The notes under the pieces are model-generated. The model was not told where the DNA came from. It saw only the letters and a program-made list of their open reading frames with translations, and did no database searches. Below are positions 7,538 to 16,393 of a DNA stretch of 64,000 bases, one piece after another (the first letter of the stretch is position 1; each line of letters starts with the position of its first letter). This DNA comes from Caulobacter hibisci (GTDB lineage Bacteria > Pseudomonadota > Alphaproteobacteria > Caulobacterales > Caulobacteraceae), in contig NZ_JADWOX010000005.1 in assembly GCF_016135805.1 (NCBI RefSeq), forward strand, positions 124,001 through 188,000, written 5' to 3'. The position numbers were made by a program, and so were the translations under genes.

Positions 7538-8416
7538 TCAGCGAAATTGTCGCGGTTCCCATTCGGGCCAGATGTCGGGCAGGTCGGTGGAGACGCGGTT
7601 GGGATAGGCCGGCGGTCGCTTCTCCAGGAACGAGGTCACCCCCTCCTTGGCGTCGCCCGAGGCCCCGCGCGACTGGATCGCCCGGCTGTCGGCCTTGTGG
7701 GCCTCCATCGGATGGTCGGCCCCGGCCATGCGCCACAGCAACTGCCGGGTCAGGGCCACCGAGACCGGGGCGGTATTGTCGGCGATCTCGCGAGCCAGGG
7801 CCCTGGCCGCCGGCAGCAGGTCCTCGGCCGCGTGCAGCGACCGCACGAAGCCGCGCTCCTTGGCCTCGGACGCCGGGAACACGCGGCCGGTGTAGCACCA
7901 CTCCAGCGCCGTCTGCATCCCGACCAGCCGCGGCAGGAACCACGACGAGCAGGCCTCCGGCGTGATGCCCCGCCGCGCGAACACGAAGCCGAACTTGGCG
8001 TCCTCGCTGGCCAGCCGGATGTCCATGGCCAGCTGCATGGTCGCCCCCACGCCGACGGCCGCACCGTTCACCGCGGCGATCACGGGCTTGAGGCTGTCAT
8101 AGATCCGCAGGGTCACCCGGCCGCCGCCGTCGCGATAGACGTCGCCGACCTTGCCCTCTTCCCGCTCCAGCGCCTGGGGCGAGGTGCGGTCGAAGGTGGC
8201 CCCGCCGCTCGACAGGTCCGCCCCGGCGCAGAAGGCCCGCCCCGACCCGGTGACGATCACCACCTTCACCGCGTCGTCGGCGTCGGTGAGGTCGAACACC
8301 TCCAGCAGGTCCTTCATCATCCGCGCGGTGAAGGCGTTCAGCTTCTCGGGCCGGTTCAGGGTGATCGTCGCGATCCCATCCTCGACGGCGTAGAGCAGGG
8401 TCTCGAAGGCGGGCAT
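7538..8416 (-). CDS. enoyl-CoA hydratase/isomerase family protein
   Basis: This 292-residue crotonase-fold protein probably acts on an acyl-CoA in beta-oxidation. It has the CoA-binding and oxyanion segments AFCAGADLSSGG and AAVNGAAVGVGATMQLAMDI. The first catalytic Glu of classical hydratases (in the GGGCEL-type motif) is replaced here by ATMQ; an acidic residue remains at RRGITPEA. The reaction may therefore not be simple hydration. It lies next to a P450, an acyl-CoA synthetase and a MaoC hydratase, so a joint acyl-CoA pathway is inferred. Confidence 0.85.
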   Translation of the reverse strand: MPAFETLLYAVEDGIATITLNRPEKLNAFTARMMKDLLEVFDLTDADDAVKVVIVTGSGRAFCAGADLSSGGATFDRTSPQALEREEGKVGDVYRDGGGRVTLRIYDSLKPVIAAVNGAAVGVGATMQLAMDIRLASEDAKFGFVFARRGITPEACSSWFLPRLVGMQTALEWCYTGRVFPASEAKERGFVRSLHAAEDLLPAARALAREIADNTAPVSVALTRQLLWRMAGADHPMEAHKADSRAIQSRGASGDAKEGVTSFLEKRPPAYPNRVSTDLPDIWPEWEPRQFR

Positions 8417-8482
8417 GCGGATCTCCCTGGAGCGATTTTAAACGATCGTATGATCGCCGCGGACAAATGCACAACCCCTCCC

Positions 8483-9817
8483 CTACGCCCGCCGCACCCC
8501 CAGCTTGCTGATCGCGTGCACGAAGTTGTTGGCCGCGATCTCCTGGCTTCCGGTCCATTCCAGGTCGGGGAACCGCGCCAGGATCTGGCGATAGGCCTCC
8601 TCCAACTGGATCTGCGCCACCCGCTTGCCCAGGCACGTGTGCGGCCCGTAGCCGAAGGCCACGTGCTTGCCGGCGTTGGCGCGGGTCACGTCCAGGCGGT
8701 CGGGATCGGGAAACACCGCCGGATCGCGGTTGGCCGCGCCGTAGTACATGACCACCTTCTCGCCCTCGGCGATCGTCTGGCCCGCCACCTCGACGTCGCG
8801 CGTGGCGGTGCGGCGCATGTAGATCACCGGGCTGACCATGCGGATGAACTCGTCCACCGCGCCTGGCAGCAGCGACGGATCCTCGATCAGCCGCTGCTTC
8901 TGCTCGGGAAACTCGGTCAGCAGCTTCATGGCGCCCGACAGGGTGTTGCGCGTCGTATCGTTGCCGGCGAACACGATCAGCAGCCACGAGCCGTCCAGAT
9001 ATTCGTCGGCCAGGAAGTCGCCGTCGACCTGGGCCCGGGCGATCGCCGTCATCAGGTCGGCTTGCGGCTCCTCGCGGCGCTTGAGCAGCATCGAGCGGCC
9101 GTAGTCGAACATCGCCTCGACGTTGTCGTTGAAGTCCGAGACGAACTGCATCAGCTCCAGGGTCGGGGTGATCGGGGCCATGGCCTGCTGCGCCGCCAGG
9201 TCCTGGGCCCGCTCCAGATAGTGCATCCAGGTCAGGAACTTGCCGCGGTCCTCCGGGGGCACGCCGAGGATCTCGCACAGGGTGAACAGCGGCAGGATCG
9301 ACGAGAAGTGCTCGACCATGTCGATCTCGGCCCCGCCGGCCAGCAACGGCTCCATCTCGTCGAGCAGCCGGGTGACCTCCGCCCTCACCCGCTCGGTCAG
9401 GCCGCGCAGGTAGCTGGCGGTGAAATAGGGCATGTGCTCGCGGCGCAGCTGCAGGTGATGCGGCGCGTCGAGATTGATCATCGTGTCCATCGACGCCCGG
9501 AACAGCAGGGCGTGGCGCTTGTCGGGCGGACCCATCGACATAAGGATTCCGCCCTTCTGCGACGAGAAGGTCTCCGGATCGCCATTGATCCGCATGACGT
9601 CCTCGTGGCGGGTGACGGCCCAGAAGCCCGGCCCGCCGAACGGCTCGCCGTGCCACATCACCGGGGCCTCCTGTCGCATCCGCGCGAAGTCGGCGAAGGG
9701 CTGGCCCTGGGTGAAGCGGAAGATGTCGGCGAGGTCGACGCCGTCGAGGGTCGGATAGGCCCTGGCCGCGCCGGGCCCCGGCCGGCCGTCCACCACCGTC
9801 TTGCTGATCAATTCCAT
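8483..9817 (-). CDS. cytochrome P450
   Basis: This is a soluble bacterial class I P450 of 444 residues that would hydroxylate a hydrophobic substrate with electrons from a ferredoxin. The I-helix motif FAGNDTTRN, the ExxR-type region and the haem-ligand loop FGYGPHTCLGKRVAQ are intact. The ATG at 9817 is chosen because GGAAGG lies upstream; an in-frame codon at 9925 would add 36 atypical residues. No ferredoxin or reductase gene is adjacent. It is 66 bases upstream of the hydratase gene and likely co-transcribed with it. The substrate is unknown. Confidence 0.92.
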   Translation of the reverse strand: MELISKTVVDGRPGPGAARAYPTLDGVDLADIFRFTQGQPFADFARMRQEAPVMWHGEPFGGPGFWAVTRHEDVMRINGDPETFSSQKGGILMSMGPPDKRHALLFRASMDTMINLDAPHHLQLRREHMPYFTASYLRGLTERVRAEVTRLLDEMEPLLAGGAEIDMVEHFSSILPLFTLCEILGVPPEDRGKFLTWMHYLERAQDLAAQQAMAPITPTLELMQFVSDFNDNVEAMFDYGRSMLLKRREEPQADLMTAIARAQVDGDFLADEYLDGSWLLIVFAGNDTTRNTLSGAMKLLTEFPEQKQRLIEDPSLLPGAVDEFIRMVSPVIYMRRTATRDVEVAGQTIAEGEKVVMYYGAANRDPAVFPDPDRLDVTRANAGKHVAFGYGPHTCLGKRVAQIQLEEAYRQILARFPDLEWTGSQEIAANNFVHAISKLGVRRA

Positions 9818-10027
9818 CCGCGCCTTCCGCTGAACATCGTTATTTTGCGACACGATCACCCAGGAACGCGCCGACGCCAACGGCGCCCCTACGGCAACTT
9901 GCGCGACAGTCGGCGCCTGACGCATGCTTCAGCTGAACGCCGATCACGCGGGGAACACGCGGACGGCCTCAGGGAGAGAAACGGCCGGCCTCGCCCTGGC
10001 GGGACGGCCCTCAAGGAAGGCGCGTCC

Positions 10028-11566
10028 ATGCATCCGAGCGTCCACGCCCGCAGCCAGCCCGACAAGCCCGCCTTCGTGATGGCCGGCTCGGGTGAGACGG
10101 TGACCTATCGAGAGCTCGACGACCGCTCGAACCAGGGGGCGCAGCTGTTCCGCGCGATGGGTCTGGGCGTCGGCGACGTGGTGGCTATCCTGCTCGACAA
10201 CCATCCGCGCTATCTGGAGATCGCCTGGGCGGCGCAGCGAGCGGGGCTCTATTTCACCTGCATCTCGACCAAGCTGACCGCGCCCGAGGTCGAGTACATC
10301 GTCAAGGACTGCGGGGCCAAGGCGCTGATCGCCGGCCCGGCGCTGGACGCCGTCGCCCAGGCGCTCGCCCCGCTGATCCCCGGCGTCGCCCTGCTGCGCG
10401 TGGACGGCCCGCTCGCCCCCTACGCCGACTTCGACGCCGAGCGCGCGGCCATGCCGGCCACGCCCATCGCCGACGAGACCTCAGGCTCGGACATGCTCTA
10501 TTCGTCGGGCACCACGGGACGGCCCAAGGGCGTCAAGCCGGCCCTGAACGGCGCGCCGATCGATGCGCCCACGGCCCTGCAGATGATGGCCCAGCACCTG
10601 TTCAAGCTGGACGGCGACAGCGTCTATCTCTCGCCCGCCCCGCTCTACCATGCCGCCCCGCTGCGCTGGTGCATGAGCGTGCACAAGCTGGGCGGCACGG
10701 TCGTGGTGATGGAGAAGTTCGATCCCGAGACCGCCCTGGCCCTGATCGAAAGGCACAAGGCCACCTGCGGCCAGTTCGTGCCGACCCACTTCGTGCGGAT
10801 GCTGAAGCTGCCGCAGGCGGTGCGGGCCAAGTACGACGTCTCCAGCATGAAATCGGCGATCCACGCCGCCGCCCCCTGCCCGATCCCGGTCAAGGAACAG
10901 ATGATCGCCTGGTGGGGGCCGGTGATCTACGAGTACTACGCCGGCACCGAGGGCAACGGCTTCTGCTGGATCGACAGCGGCAACTGGCTGGAACGGCGCG
11001 GTTCGGTGGGCCAGGCGGCGTTGGGCGAGCTGCGCATCTGCGACGAGGCCGGCGATCCCCTGCCCGCCCGCGCCGAGGGCGTCGTCTATTTCGCCAACGG
11101 CCCGGCCGTCAGCTACCACAACGCCCCGGAGAAGACGGCCGAGAGCTACAACAAGCACGGCTGGACGACGCTGGGCGATGTCGGCTGGGCCGACGAGGAC
11201 GGCTATCTCTACCTGACCGACCGCAAGAGCTTCATGATCATCTCCGGCGGGGTGAACATCTATCCGCAGGAGATCGAGAACCTGCTGATCACCCACCCCC
11301 GCGTGGCCGACGCCGCCGTGGTCGGCGCGCCAGACGAGGAGATGGGCGAGAAGGTCGTCGCCGTGATCCAGCCCCTCGACTGGGACGACGCCAACCCGGC
11401 CTTCGCGGCTGAACTGCTGGCCTTCGCCCGCGACAACCTTAGCCACGTGAAGGCCCCGCGTCAGATCGACTTCGTCCGCGAACTGCCCAGGCACCCGACG
11501 GGCAAGCTCTACAAGCGGCTTGTGCGGGACACGTACTGGGGCAAGGCGGAGGGGCGGATCGTGTGA
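10028..11566 (+). CDS. AMP-binding acyl-CoA synthetase
   Basis: This 512-residue adenylate-forming ligase activates a carboxylic acid to its CoA thioester with ATP. The phosphate-binding loop is YSSGTTGRPKGVK, the adenine motif YEYYAGTEGNG, and the hinge and C-terminal lysine region FVRELPRHPTGKLYKRLV. AAGGAAGG at 10013-10020 sits seven bases before the ATG. It diverges from the P450 gene with only about 210 bases between them, so the two arms are probably coregulated. Substrate class (fatty, aromatic or terpenoid acid) cannot be read. Confidence 0.9.
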   Translation: MHPSVHARSQPDKPAFVMAGSGETVTYRELDDRSNQGAQLFRAMGLGVGDVVAILLDNHPRYLEIAWAAQRAGLYFTCISTKLTAPEVEYIVKDCGAKALIAGPALDAVAQALAPLIPGVALLRVDGPLAPYADFDAERAAMPATPIADETSGSDMLYSSGTTGRPKGVKPALNGAPIDAPTALQMMAQHLFKLDGDSVYLSPAPLYHAAPLRWCMSVHKLGGTVVVMEKFDPETALALIERHKATCGQFVPTHFVRMLKLPQAVRAKYDVSSMKSAIHAAAPCPIPVKEQMIAWWGPVIYEYYAGTEGNGFCWIDSGNWLERRGSVGQAALGELRICDEAGDPLPARAEGVVYFANGPAVSYHNAPEKTAESYNKHGWTTLGDVGWADEDGYLYLTDRKSFMIISGGVNIYPQEIENLLITHPRVADAAVVGAPDEEMGEKVVAVIQPLDWDDANPAFAAELLAFARDNLSHVKAPRQIDFVRELPRHPTGKLYKRLVRDTYWGKAEGRIV

Positions 11567-11569
11567 ATT

Positions 11570-11700
11570 CTCCCTTCCCCCTTGATGGGGGAAGGGTCGG
11601 GGATGGGGGTGGCGCGGCGCTTCGACCGGACACGGTGGAGAAGCGTCTGGCTCAGCAAACCATCCCCCCCTGCCCCTCCCCCATCAAGGGGGAGGGGTTG
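11570..11700. repeat. paired inverted intergenic repeat, family R5
   Basis: The arms are about 11570-11615 (CTTCCCCCTTGATGGGGGAA then GGGTCGGGGATGGGGG) and 11660-11700 (CCCCTCCCCCATCAAGGGGG). The same design is at 34542-34650. It lies in the 187-base gap between the ligase and MaoC genes. Confidence 0.8.
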
Positions 11701-11753
11701 TGATGAGCTTCCCCGCATGATCTCATCCAAACAAACGTTTGGGAGAGCGCCGT

Positions 11754-12203
11754 ATGAAAGAGATCGCCTTCGCCGACATCGGCAGCCTGGTCGGCCAGGA
11801 GGTCGGGGTGTCCGACTGGGTCGAGATCAGCCAGGAGCGGGTCAACCAGTTCGCCGAGGCGACCGGCGACCATCAGTGGATCCACATCGACGTCGAGCGG
11901 GCGACCCGGGAGATCGGCGGCCCGATCGCCCACGGCTACCTGACCCTGTCACTGATCCCGATGCTGGGCGCGGGCATCCTGCACGTCACGGGCGTCACGC
12001 GCGGCATCAACTACGGCTGCGACAAGGTGCGGTTCACCGGCATGGTCCGGGTCGGCAAGAGGGTGCGGATGCGCCAGAAGCTGGTGAGCGTCGAGCCCAA
12101 GGCCGGCGGCCTGCAGCTGAAGAACGAATGCACCATCGAGATCGAGGGCGAGGAACGCCCGGCCTGCGTGGCCGAGACCATCTCGATCCTCTACGGCGCC
12201 TAA
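11754..12203 (+). CDS. MaoC family (R)-specific enoyl-CoA hydratase-like protein
   Basis: This 149-residue single hot-dog domain protein resembles MaoC and R-specific enoyl-CoA hydratases. The catalytic Asp and His are visible in ATGDHQWIHIDVERA, followed by PIAHGYLTLSLIP. The ATG at 11754 is chosen on the GGGAGAG site at 11741-11747. It has the same direction as the acyl-CoA synthetase gene, separated by repeat R5, and ends in a strong terminator. It probably completes the acyl-CoA cluster of this region. Confidence 0.88.
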   Translation: MKEIAFADIGSLVGQEVGVSDWVEISQERVNQFAEATGDHQWIHIDVERATREIGGPIAHGYLTLSLIPMLGAGILHVTGVTRGINYGCDKVRFTGMVRVGKRVRMRQKLVSVEPKAGGLQLKNECTIEIEGEERPACVAETISILYGA

Positions 12204-12207
12204 GACA

Positions 12208-12235
12208 AAGGCCCCGGGATCGCTCCCGGGGCCTT
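12208..12235. terminator. hairpin terminator after the MaoC gene
   Basis: A 12-bp stem (12208-12219 with 12224-12235) closes a four-base loop, starting AAGGCCCC and ending GGGGCCTT. It sits between the convergent MaoC and csbD genes and could serve both. Confidence 0.75.
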
Positions 12236-12258
12236 CGTTCACTCAGCGTCGATTGAGC

Positions 12259-12441
12259 CTAGTGCTTGATCGCGTCGCCGATCTTGTCCTGGGCCTGGCC
12301 GACCTTGTTCTGGACATCGCCCTTGGTCTTCTGGGCCGCGCCTTCGGCTTCCAGGCGTTCGTTGTCCGTGGCCTTGCCGACGGCTTCCTTCACGGCGCCC
12401 ACGCCCTTGTCGACGGCGCCTTCCACACGATTGGTGCTCAT
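12259..12441 (-). CDS. csbD: CsbD family stress protein
   Basis: This 60-residue, highly charged, probably disordered or helical protein has CsbD-family spacing (NRVEGAVDKGVGAVKEAVGK, then a second AQDKIGDAIKH unit). CsbD proteins are general-stress markers of unknown mechanism. TAGGAG precedes the ATG. A sigma-T/EcfG-type promoter lies just upstream, which fits stress control. Confidence 0.88.
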   Translation of the reverse strand: MSTNRVEGAVDKGVGAVKEAVGKATDNERLEAEGAAQKTKGDVQNKVGQAQDKIGDAIKH

Positions 12442-12476
12442 GGCTTGCTCCTAGTTGGCATTGAAGTCCCCATGCA

Positions 12477-12502
12477 AACGGTGGCCTTGGAGCAAAGGTT
12501 CC
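12477..12502 (-). promoter_or_regulatory. sigma-T/EcfG-type promoter of csbD
   Basis: On the minus strand GGAAC (12502-12498) is followed after 17 bases by CGTT (12480-12477), matching the alphaproteobacterial general-stress sigma pattern GGAAC-N16/17-CGTT. The -10 element is 36 bases before the csbD ATG. The match is seen; use by the stress sigma factor is inferred. Confidence 0.78.
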
Positions 12503-12531
12503 TAGCGTGACCAGAGGCCACGCAGGCTATT

Positions 12532-13392
12532 TCAGCGATTGAATCCGGTCACCGACACGGCCTGCACGGCGACCACGCCCTGGGCGCCGGATTGTGCGGT
12601 CGCCTGGGTCGGCGGCTTGGCCGGGGCGGCCTGGATCACCGGCGGGCCGGCGGCCTTGTCGAGCAGCGACACGGTCTCGCGGATATATTTGGCGTGGGTG
12701 ACGATGCCGATCTCAAGGCGCTCGCCCGACAGTTCGACCTGCTGGGTCAGCATGCCGGCGACGAACTGCACCTCCTGGCTTTCGGTCGAGCCCGGCCGGC
12801 GGCGCGCGCCCTCGGCCATGAACACCGGTCCGCCCGAATTGCCGGGAAACACCGAGAAATCCATCAGGAAGGTCGGGAACACGCTGGCCGGGGCCAGCGG
12901 ATACGAAGCCACCCGGCCCGAGCGCAGGATCGGGAAGCCCGCGGTGTTGGCCGACAGCCCGCGTGGGAAGCCCAGGGCCATCATCTCGTCGCCGGGACCC
13001 AGGCTGTACTTGTTGAAGGTGTCGTCCTGGGCCAGCCAGGCCAGCGGGATGGCGGCCTTGGCGAATTCGGGCGGAGCCTCGACCTCGATGGCCGCGACGT
13101 CACGGCTGGGGTGCTTGGTCCAGAGCGGGTGGTCGCCGTCGCGGATCTTCAGGGTGCGGGGGTCGTAGCGCCAGACGCCGTCCGAGCCCTGCACCCGATA
13201 GCCGATCTTGGCCGAGACCGAGGGCATGCGGTCGAACACATGGGCGGCGGTGACCAGGATGGTGCGCGGGCGCCCGTCCGGAGTCGGGTCCTCGATCAGG
13301 AAGCCGGTGCCGACCGTCCGCGAACCATCGGCGAGCGGTTGCTCCAACTGCACCGTCGCCTGGATCAGATCGACCGACAGGTCCCAAGCCAT
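12532..13392 (-). CDS. trypsin-like serine protease domain protein, probably cytoplasmic
   Basis: This 286-residue chymotrypsin-fold protein shows the full triad: His51 in VTAAHVFD, Asp98 in PSRDVAAIEV and Ser186 in VFPGNSGGPVF. It has no signal peptide and no PDZ domain, so it differs from DegP-type proteases. The C-terminal 40 residues are Ala/Pro/Gln-rich and look disordered. GGAGGCGAGGG precedes the ATG. It diverges from the oligopeptidase B gene. The substrate is unknown. Confidence 0.85.
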   Translation of the reverse strand: MAWDLSVDLIQATVQLEQPLADGSRTVGTGFLIEDPTPDGRPRTILVTAAHVFDRMPSVSAKIGYRVQGSDGVWRYDPRTLKIRDGDHPLWTKHPSRDVAAIEVEAPPEFAKAAIPLAWLAQDDTFNKYSLGPGDEMMALGFPRGLSANTAGFPILRSGRVASYPLAPASVFPTFLMDFSVFPGNSGGPVFMAEGARRRPGSTESQEVQFVAGMLTQQVELSGERLEIGIVTHAKYIRETVSLLDKAAGPPVIQAAPAKPPTQATAQSGAQGVVAVQAVSVTGFNR

Positions 13393-13496
13393 ATATGCCC
13401 TCGCCTCCGATTCACTCTGCGACGCCGTATGAGTTTGACCAGACGCCCCGGTCGCAACAAGTTGGCGTTCTGACGCATCCGAGGGGGAATCTGTCC

Positions 13497-15677
13497 ATGA
13501 ACCGGCGCGAAATGATGACGAGCGCTACCGCTGTCGCCGCCGCCTCCTCCGTCGCCCTGATCCCCGGGAGTTCCATGTCCGCCACCGCCAAGCCCGTTCC
13601 GCCCGTCGCCAAGAAGGTTCCCAAGCGCATCGAGCAGCTGGGGCGCACGCGGGTCGACGACTACGCCTGGATGAAGGACGACAACTGGCAGAAGGTCTTG
13701 CGCGACCCGAGCCTGATCAAGGCCGAGGTCAAGGAGCACCTGACCGCCGAGAACGCCTACGTCAAAGCGATGCTGGCCCCGACCGAAGACCTGCAGAAGG
13801 CGATGTTCGAGGAGATGAAGGGCCGCATCAAGGAGGACGACTCCTCGGTCCCCTCCCCCGACGGCCCGTTTGACTACTATTCGCGCTTCGCCATCGGCGG
13901 CCAGCATCCGATCTATGCACGCAAAGCTCGCGGCAAGACCGATGGCGAGGAGGTGCTGCTCGACAGTGACGCCCTGGCCAAGGGCAAGGCCTACAGCCAG
14001 GTGGCGGCCGCCGACCACAGCCCCGACCACAAGCTGTTCGCCTATGCCGAAGACGCTCAAGGCTCGGAAGTCTTCAAGATCTACGTCAAGGACCTGGCGA
14101 ACGGCGCCATCCTGGCCGAACCGGTCGAGAGCAGCACCGGCGATTTTACCTGGTCGCCCGATTCGCAATGGCTGTTCTGGACCCACCGCGACGACAACGG
14201 CCGCTCCGACAAGATCTATCGCCGCCCCGCCCGCGGCGGGCTGAAGGACGACGTTCTGGTCTATGACGAGCCCGACGACGGCTTCTTCGTCAGCGTCAGC
14301 GTCACCGGGTCGGACGCTTTCATCGTCATCAGCGCCGGCGACCACGAGACCTCCGAGACCCTGCTGATCCCGGCCGGCGACGTTTCCGCCAAACCCAAGG
14401 CGGTCGAGCCCCGCACGCCGGGCCTGCGCTATTCGGTCGAGCACTGGGACGGCAAGTTCGTCATCCTGACCAACGCCGATGACGCCATCGACTTCAAGTT
14501 GGTCGAGGCCCCGGTCGACAATCCGGGCCGCGCCCACTGGAAGGACTTCGTGGCCCACAAGCCGGGGACCTTCATCACCGGCCATGCCGCCTACAAGGAT
14601 CACCTGGTCCGGGTCGAGCGGGTCAACGCCAACACCCGCATCGTCATCACCGACCGCGCAAGCAAGGCCGAAAAGCCGATCGTCGTCGACGAACAAGCCT
14701 ATGTGCTGAGCGTCGAGGGCGGCTACGAGTTCGACACCCCGACCCTGCGCTACGTCTACCAGTCGCCGACCACGCCCCGGCAGTGGTTCGACTACGACAT
14801 GCGCACCGGCGACAAGGTGCTGCGCAAGACCCAGGAAATTCCCTCGGGCCACGATCCCAGCAAGTACGTGACCAAGCGCCTCTACGCGACGGCGCCGGAC
14901 GGCGCGCAGGTGCCGGTGACCGTGCTGATGAAGAAGGACGTCAAGCTCGACGGCAAGGCGCCGCTACTGCTGTACGGCTACGGCAGCTATGGCATGTCGA
15001 TGGATCCGTCGTTCTCGATCCGCAACTTCAGCCTGGTCGACCGCGGCTGGATCTGGGCCACCGCCCACGTGCGCGGCGGCTCGGAAAAGGGCTACGGCTG
15101 GTTCCTGGATGGCAAGAAGTTCAAGAAGAAGAACACCTTCACCGACTTCATCGCCTGCGCCGAGCACCTGCACGGGGCCGGCTACGGGGCGGCGGGCCGC
15201 ACGGTGGCCTATGGCGGCTCGGCCGGCGGCATGCTGATGGGCGCGATCACCAACCTGCGGCCCGACCTCTGGGCCGGCATCATCGGAGCGGTGCCGTTCG
15301 TCGACGTGCTCAACACCATGAGCGACACCTCCCTGCCCCTGACCCCGCCGGAGTGGCCCGAATGGGGCAATCCATTGGAGGACAAGGAGGCCTACGACTA
15401 CATCGCCAGCTACTCGCCGTATGACAACGTGACCGCCAAGCCCTATCCGGCCGTGCTGGCCACCGGCGGCCTGTCGGACCCGCGCGTCACCTATTGGGAA
15501 CCCGAGAAGTGGGCCGCCAAGCTGCGCGAGCACACCACCAGCGGCGATCCGATCCTGTTGAAGATCAACATGGAAGCCGGCCACGGGGGCGCCTCAGGCC
15601 GCTTCGACTTCCTCAAGGAGATCGCGCTCGACTACGCCTTCGCGGTCTGGGCGGTCGACAAGGGCTGGACGGCTTAA
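13497..15677 (+). CDS. ptrB: oligopeptidase B-like serine peptidase (family S9A)
   Basis: This 726-residue S9A prolyl-oligopeptidase-family enzyme would cleave short peptides, usually after basic residues in the oligopeptidase B group. It has an N-terminal beta-propeller, then an alpha/beta-hydrolase domain with Ser575 in YGGSAGGMLMG, Asp in GLSDPRVTYWEP and His in EAGHGGASGR. The N-terminus (MNRREMMTSA..) has a twin-arginine and hydrophobic stretch, suggesting Tat export to the periplasm. GAGGGGG lies ten bases before the ATG. A repeat follows the stop. Confidence 0.92.
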   Translation: MNRREMMTSATAVAAASSVALIPGSSMSATAKPVPPVAKKVPKRIEQLGRTRVDDYAWMKDDNWQKVLRDPSLIKAEVKEHLTAENAYVKAMLAPTEDLQKAMFEEMKGRIKEDDSSVPSPDGPFDYYSRFAIGGQHPIYARKARGKTDGEEVLLDSDALAKGKAYSQVAAADHSPDHKLFAYAEDAQGSEVFKIYVKDLANGAILAEPVESSTGDFTWSPDSQWLFWTHRDDNGRSDKIYRRPARGGLKDDVLVYDEPDDGFFVSVSVTGSDAFIVISAGDHETSETLLIPAGDVSAKPKAVEPRTPGLRYSVEHWDGKFVILTNADDAIDFKLVEAPVDNPGRAHWKDFVAHKPGTFITGHAAYKDHLVRVERVNANTRIVITDRASKAEKPIVVDEQAYVLSVEGGYEFDTPTLRYVYQSPTTPRQWFDYDMRTGDKVLRKTQEIPSGHDPSKYVTKRLYATAPDGAQVPVTVLMKKDVKLDGKAPLLLYGYGSYGMSMDPSFSIRNFSLVDRGWIWATAHVRGGSEKGYGWFLDGKKFKKKNTFTDFIACAEHLHGAGYGAAGRTVAYGGSAGGMLMGAITNLRPDLWAGIIGAVPFVDVLNTMSDTSLPLTPPEWPEWGNPLEDKEAYDYIASYSPYDNVTAKPYPAVLATGGLSDPRVTYWEPEKWAAKLREHTTSGDPILLKINMEAGHGGASGRFDFLKEIALDYAFAVWAVDKGWTA

Positions 15678-15678
15678 G

Positions 15679-15783
15679 CCTTCCCCCTCCAGCCCTCCGG
15701 GCCACCTCCCCCAGAGGGGAGGATCTGATTGCGTAGATGCTCCCCCTCTGGGGGAGCTGTCGGCGAAGCCGACTGAGGGGTCT
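15679..15783. repeat. intergenic inverted repeat, family R6
   Basis: It contains CCTCCGGGCCACCTCCCCCA and the inverted CTCCCCCTCTGGGGGAGCTG followed by CGGCGAAGCCGACTGAGGGG. Related copies cluster at 21640-21920. It fills the gap between ptrB and the acetyltransferase gene. Confidence 0.75.
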
Positions 15784-15789
15784 TCCCAC

Positions 15790-16344
15790 ATGTCCGATTT
15801 GATCATCCGCCCTTCCACCGACGCCGACGTGCCGGCGATCACGGCCATCTACGGCTGGAACGTGCTCAACGGCCTGGGCACCTTCGAGGAGATCCCCCCC
15901 GATGAGGCCGAGATGGCCCGTCGGCGTGCGACCTTCCTCGAGCGCGGCCTGCCCTATCTGGTCGCCGAGCAGGACGGCCAGGTGCTGGGCTATGCCTATG
16001 CCGGCCCGTTCCGGCTGCGGGCGGCCTATCGCTACACCGTCGAGGACAGCATCTATGTCGCCCCCGAGGCGGCTGGCAAAGGCGTCGGCAAGACGCTGCT
16101 CGCCGCCCTGATCGCGGCCTGCGAGGGGCTGGGTCTGCGCCAGATCTGCGCGGTGATCGGCGACAGCGGCAACGCCGCCTCGATCGGCGTGCACGCGTCG
16201 CTGGGCTTCGAGCACAAGGGCGTCTTCCCCGACATGGGCTACAAGTTCGGTCGCTGGGTGGATCTGGTCTGGATGCAGCGGTCGCTAAACGGCGGCGGAC
16301 AGACGCCTCCCGACGCGCCAGGAATGTCCCTCAGCGGGGTGTGA
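15790..16344 (+). CDS. GNAT N-acetyltransferase, phosphinothricin acetyltransferase-like
   Basis: This 184-residue GNAT enzyme resembles the PAT/Bar group, which acetylates glutamine-synthetase inhibitors or methionine-related amines. The opening IRPSTDADVPAITAIY, the SIYVAPEAAGKGVGKTLLAA acetyl-CoA loop, and GVHASLGFEHKGVFPDMGYK are typical. The last 20 residues (GGGQTPPDAPG..) are an unusual tail. It is probably monocistronic. The real substrate cannot be read from sequence. Confidence 0.85.
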   Translation: MSDLIIRPSTDADVPAITAIYGWNVLNGLGTFEEIPPDEAEMARRRATFLERGLPYLVAEQDGQVLGYAYAGPFRLRAAYRYTVEDSIYVAPEAAGKGVGKTLLAALIAACEGLGLRQICAVIGDSGNAASIGVHASLGFEHKGVFPDMGYKFGRWVDLVWMQRSLNGGGQTPPDAPGMSLSGV

Positions 16345-16393
16345 CATTGCGGGATGGTTGCGCCTTGTCGCGACCATCCCTAGTTTCCGCCCC

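Noticed and set aside
7505..11566. A 1353-codon plus-strand open frame
   Set aside because: Only its last 512 codons (from 10028) are protein-like and match the acyl-CoA synthetase. The first part is antisense to the P450 and hydratase genes, which are real by motif content.
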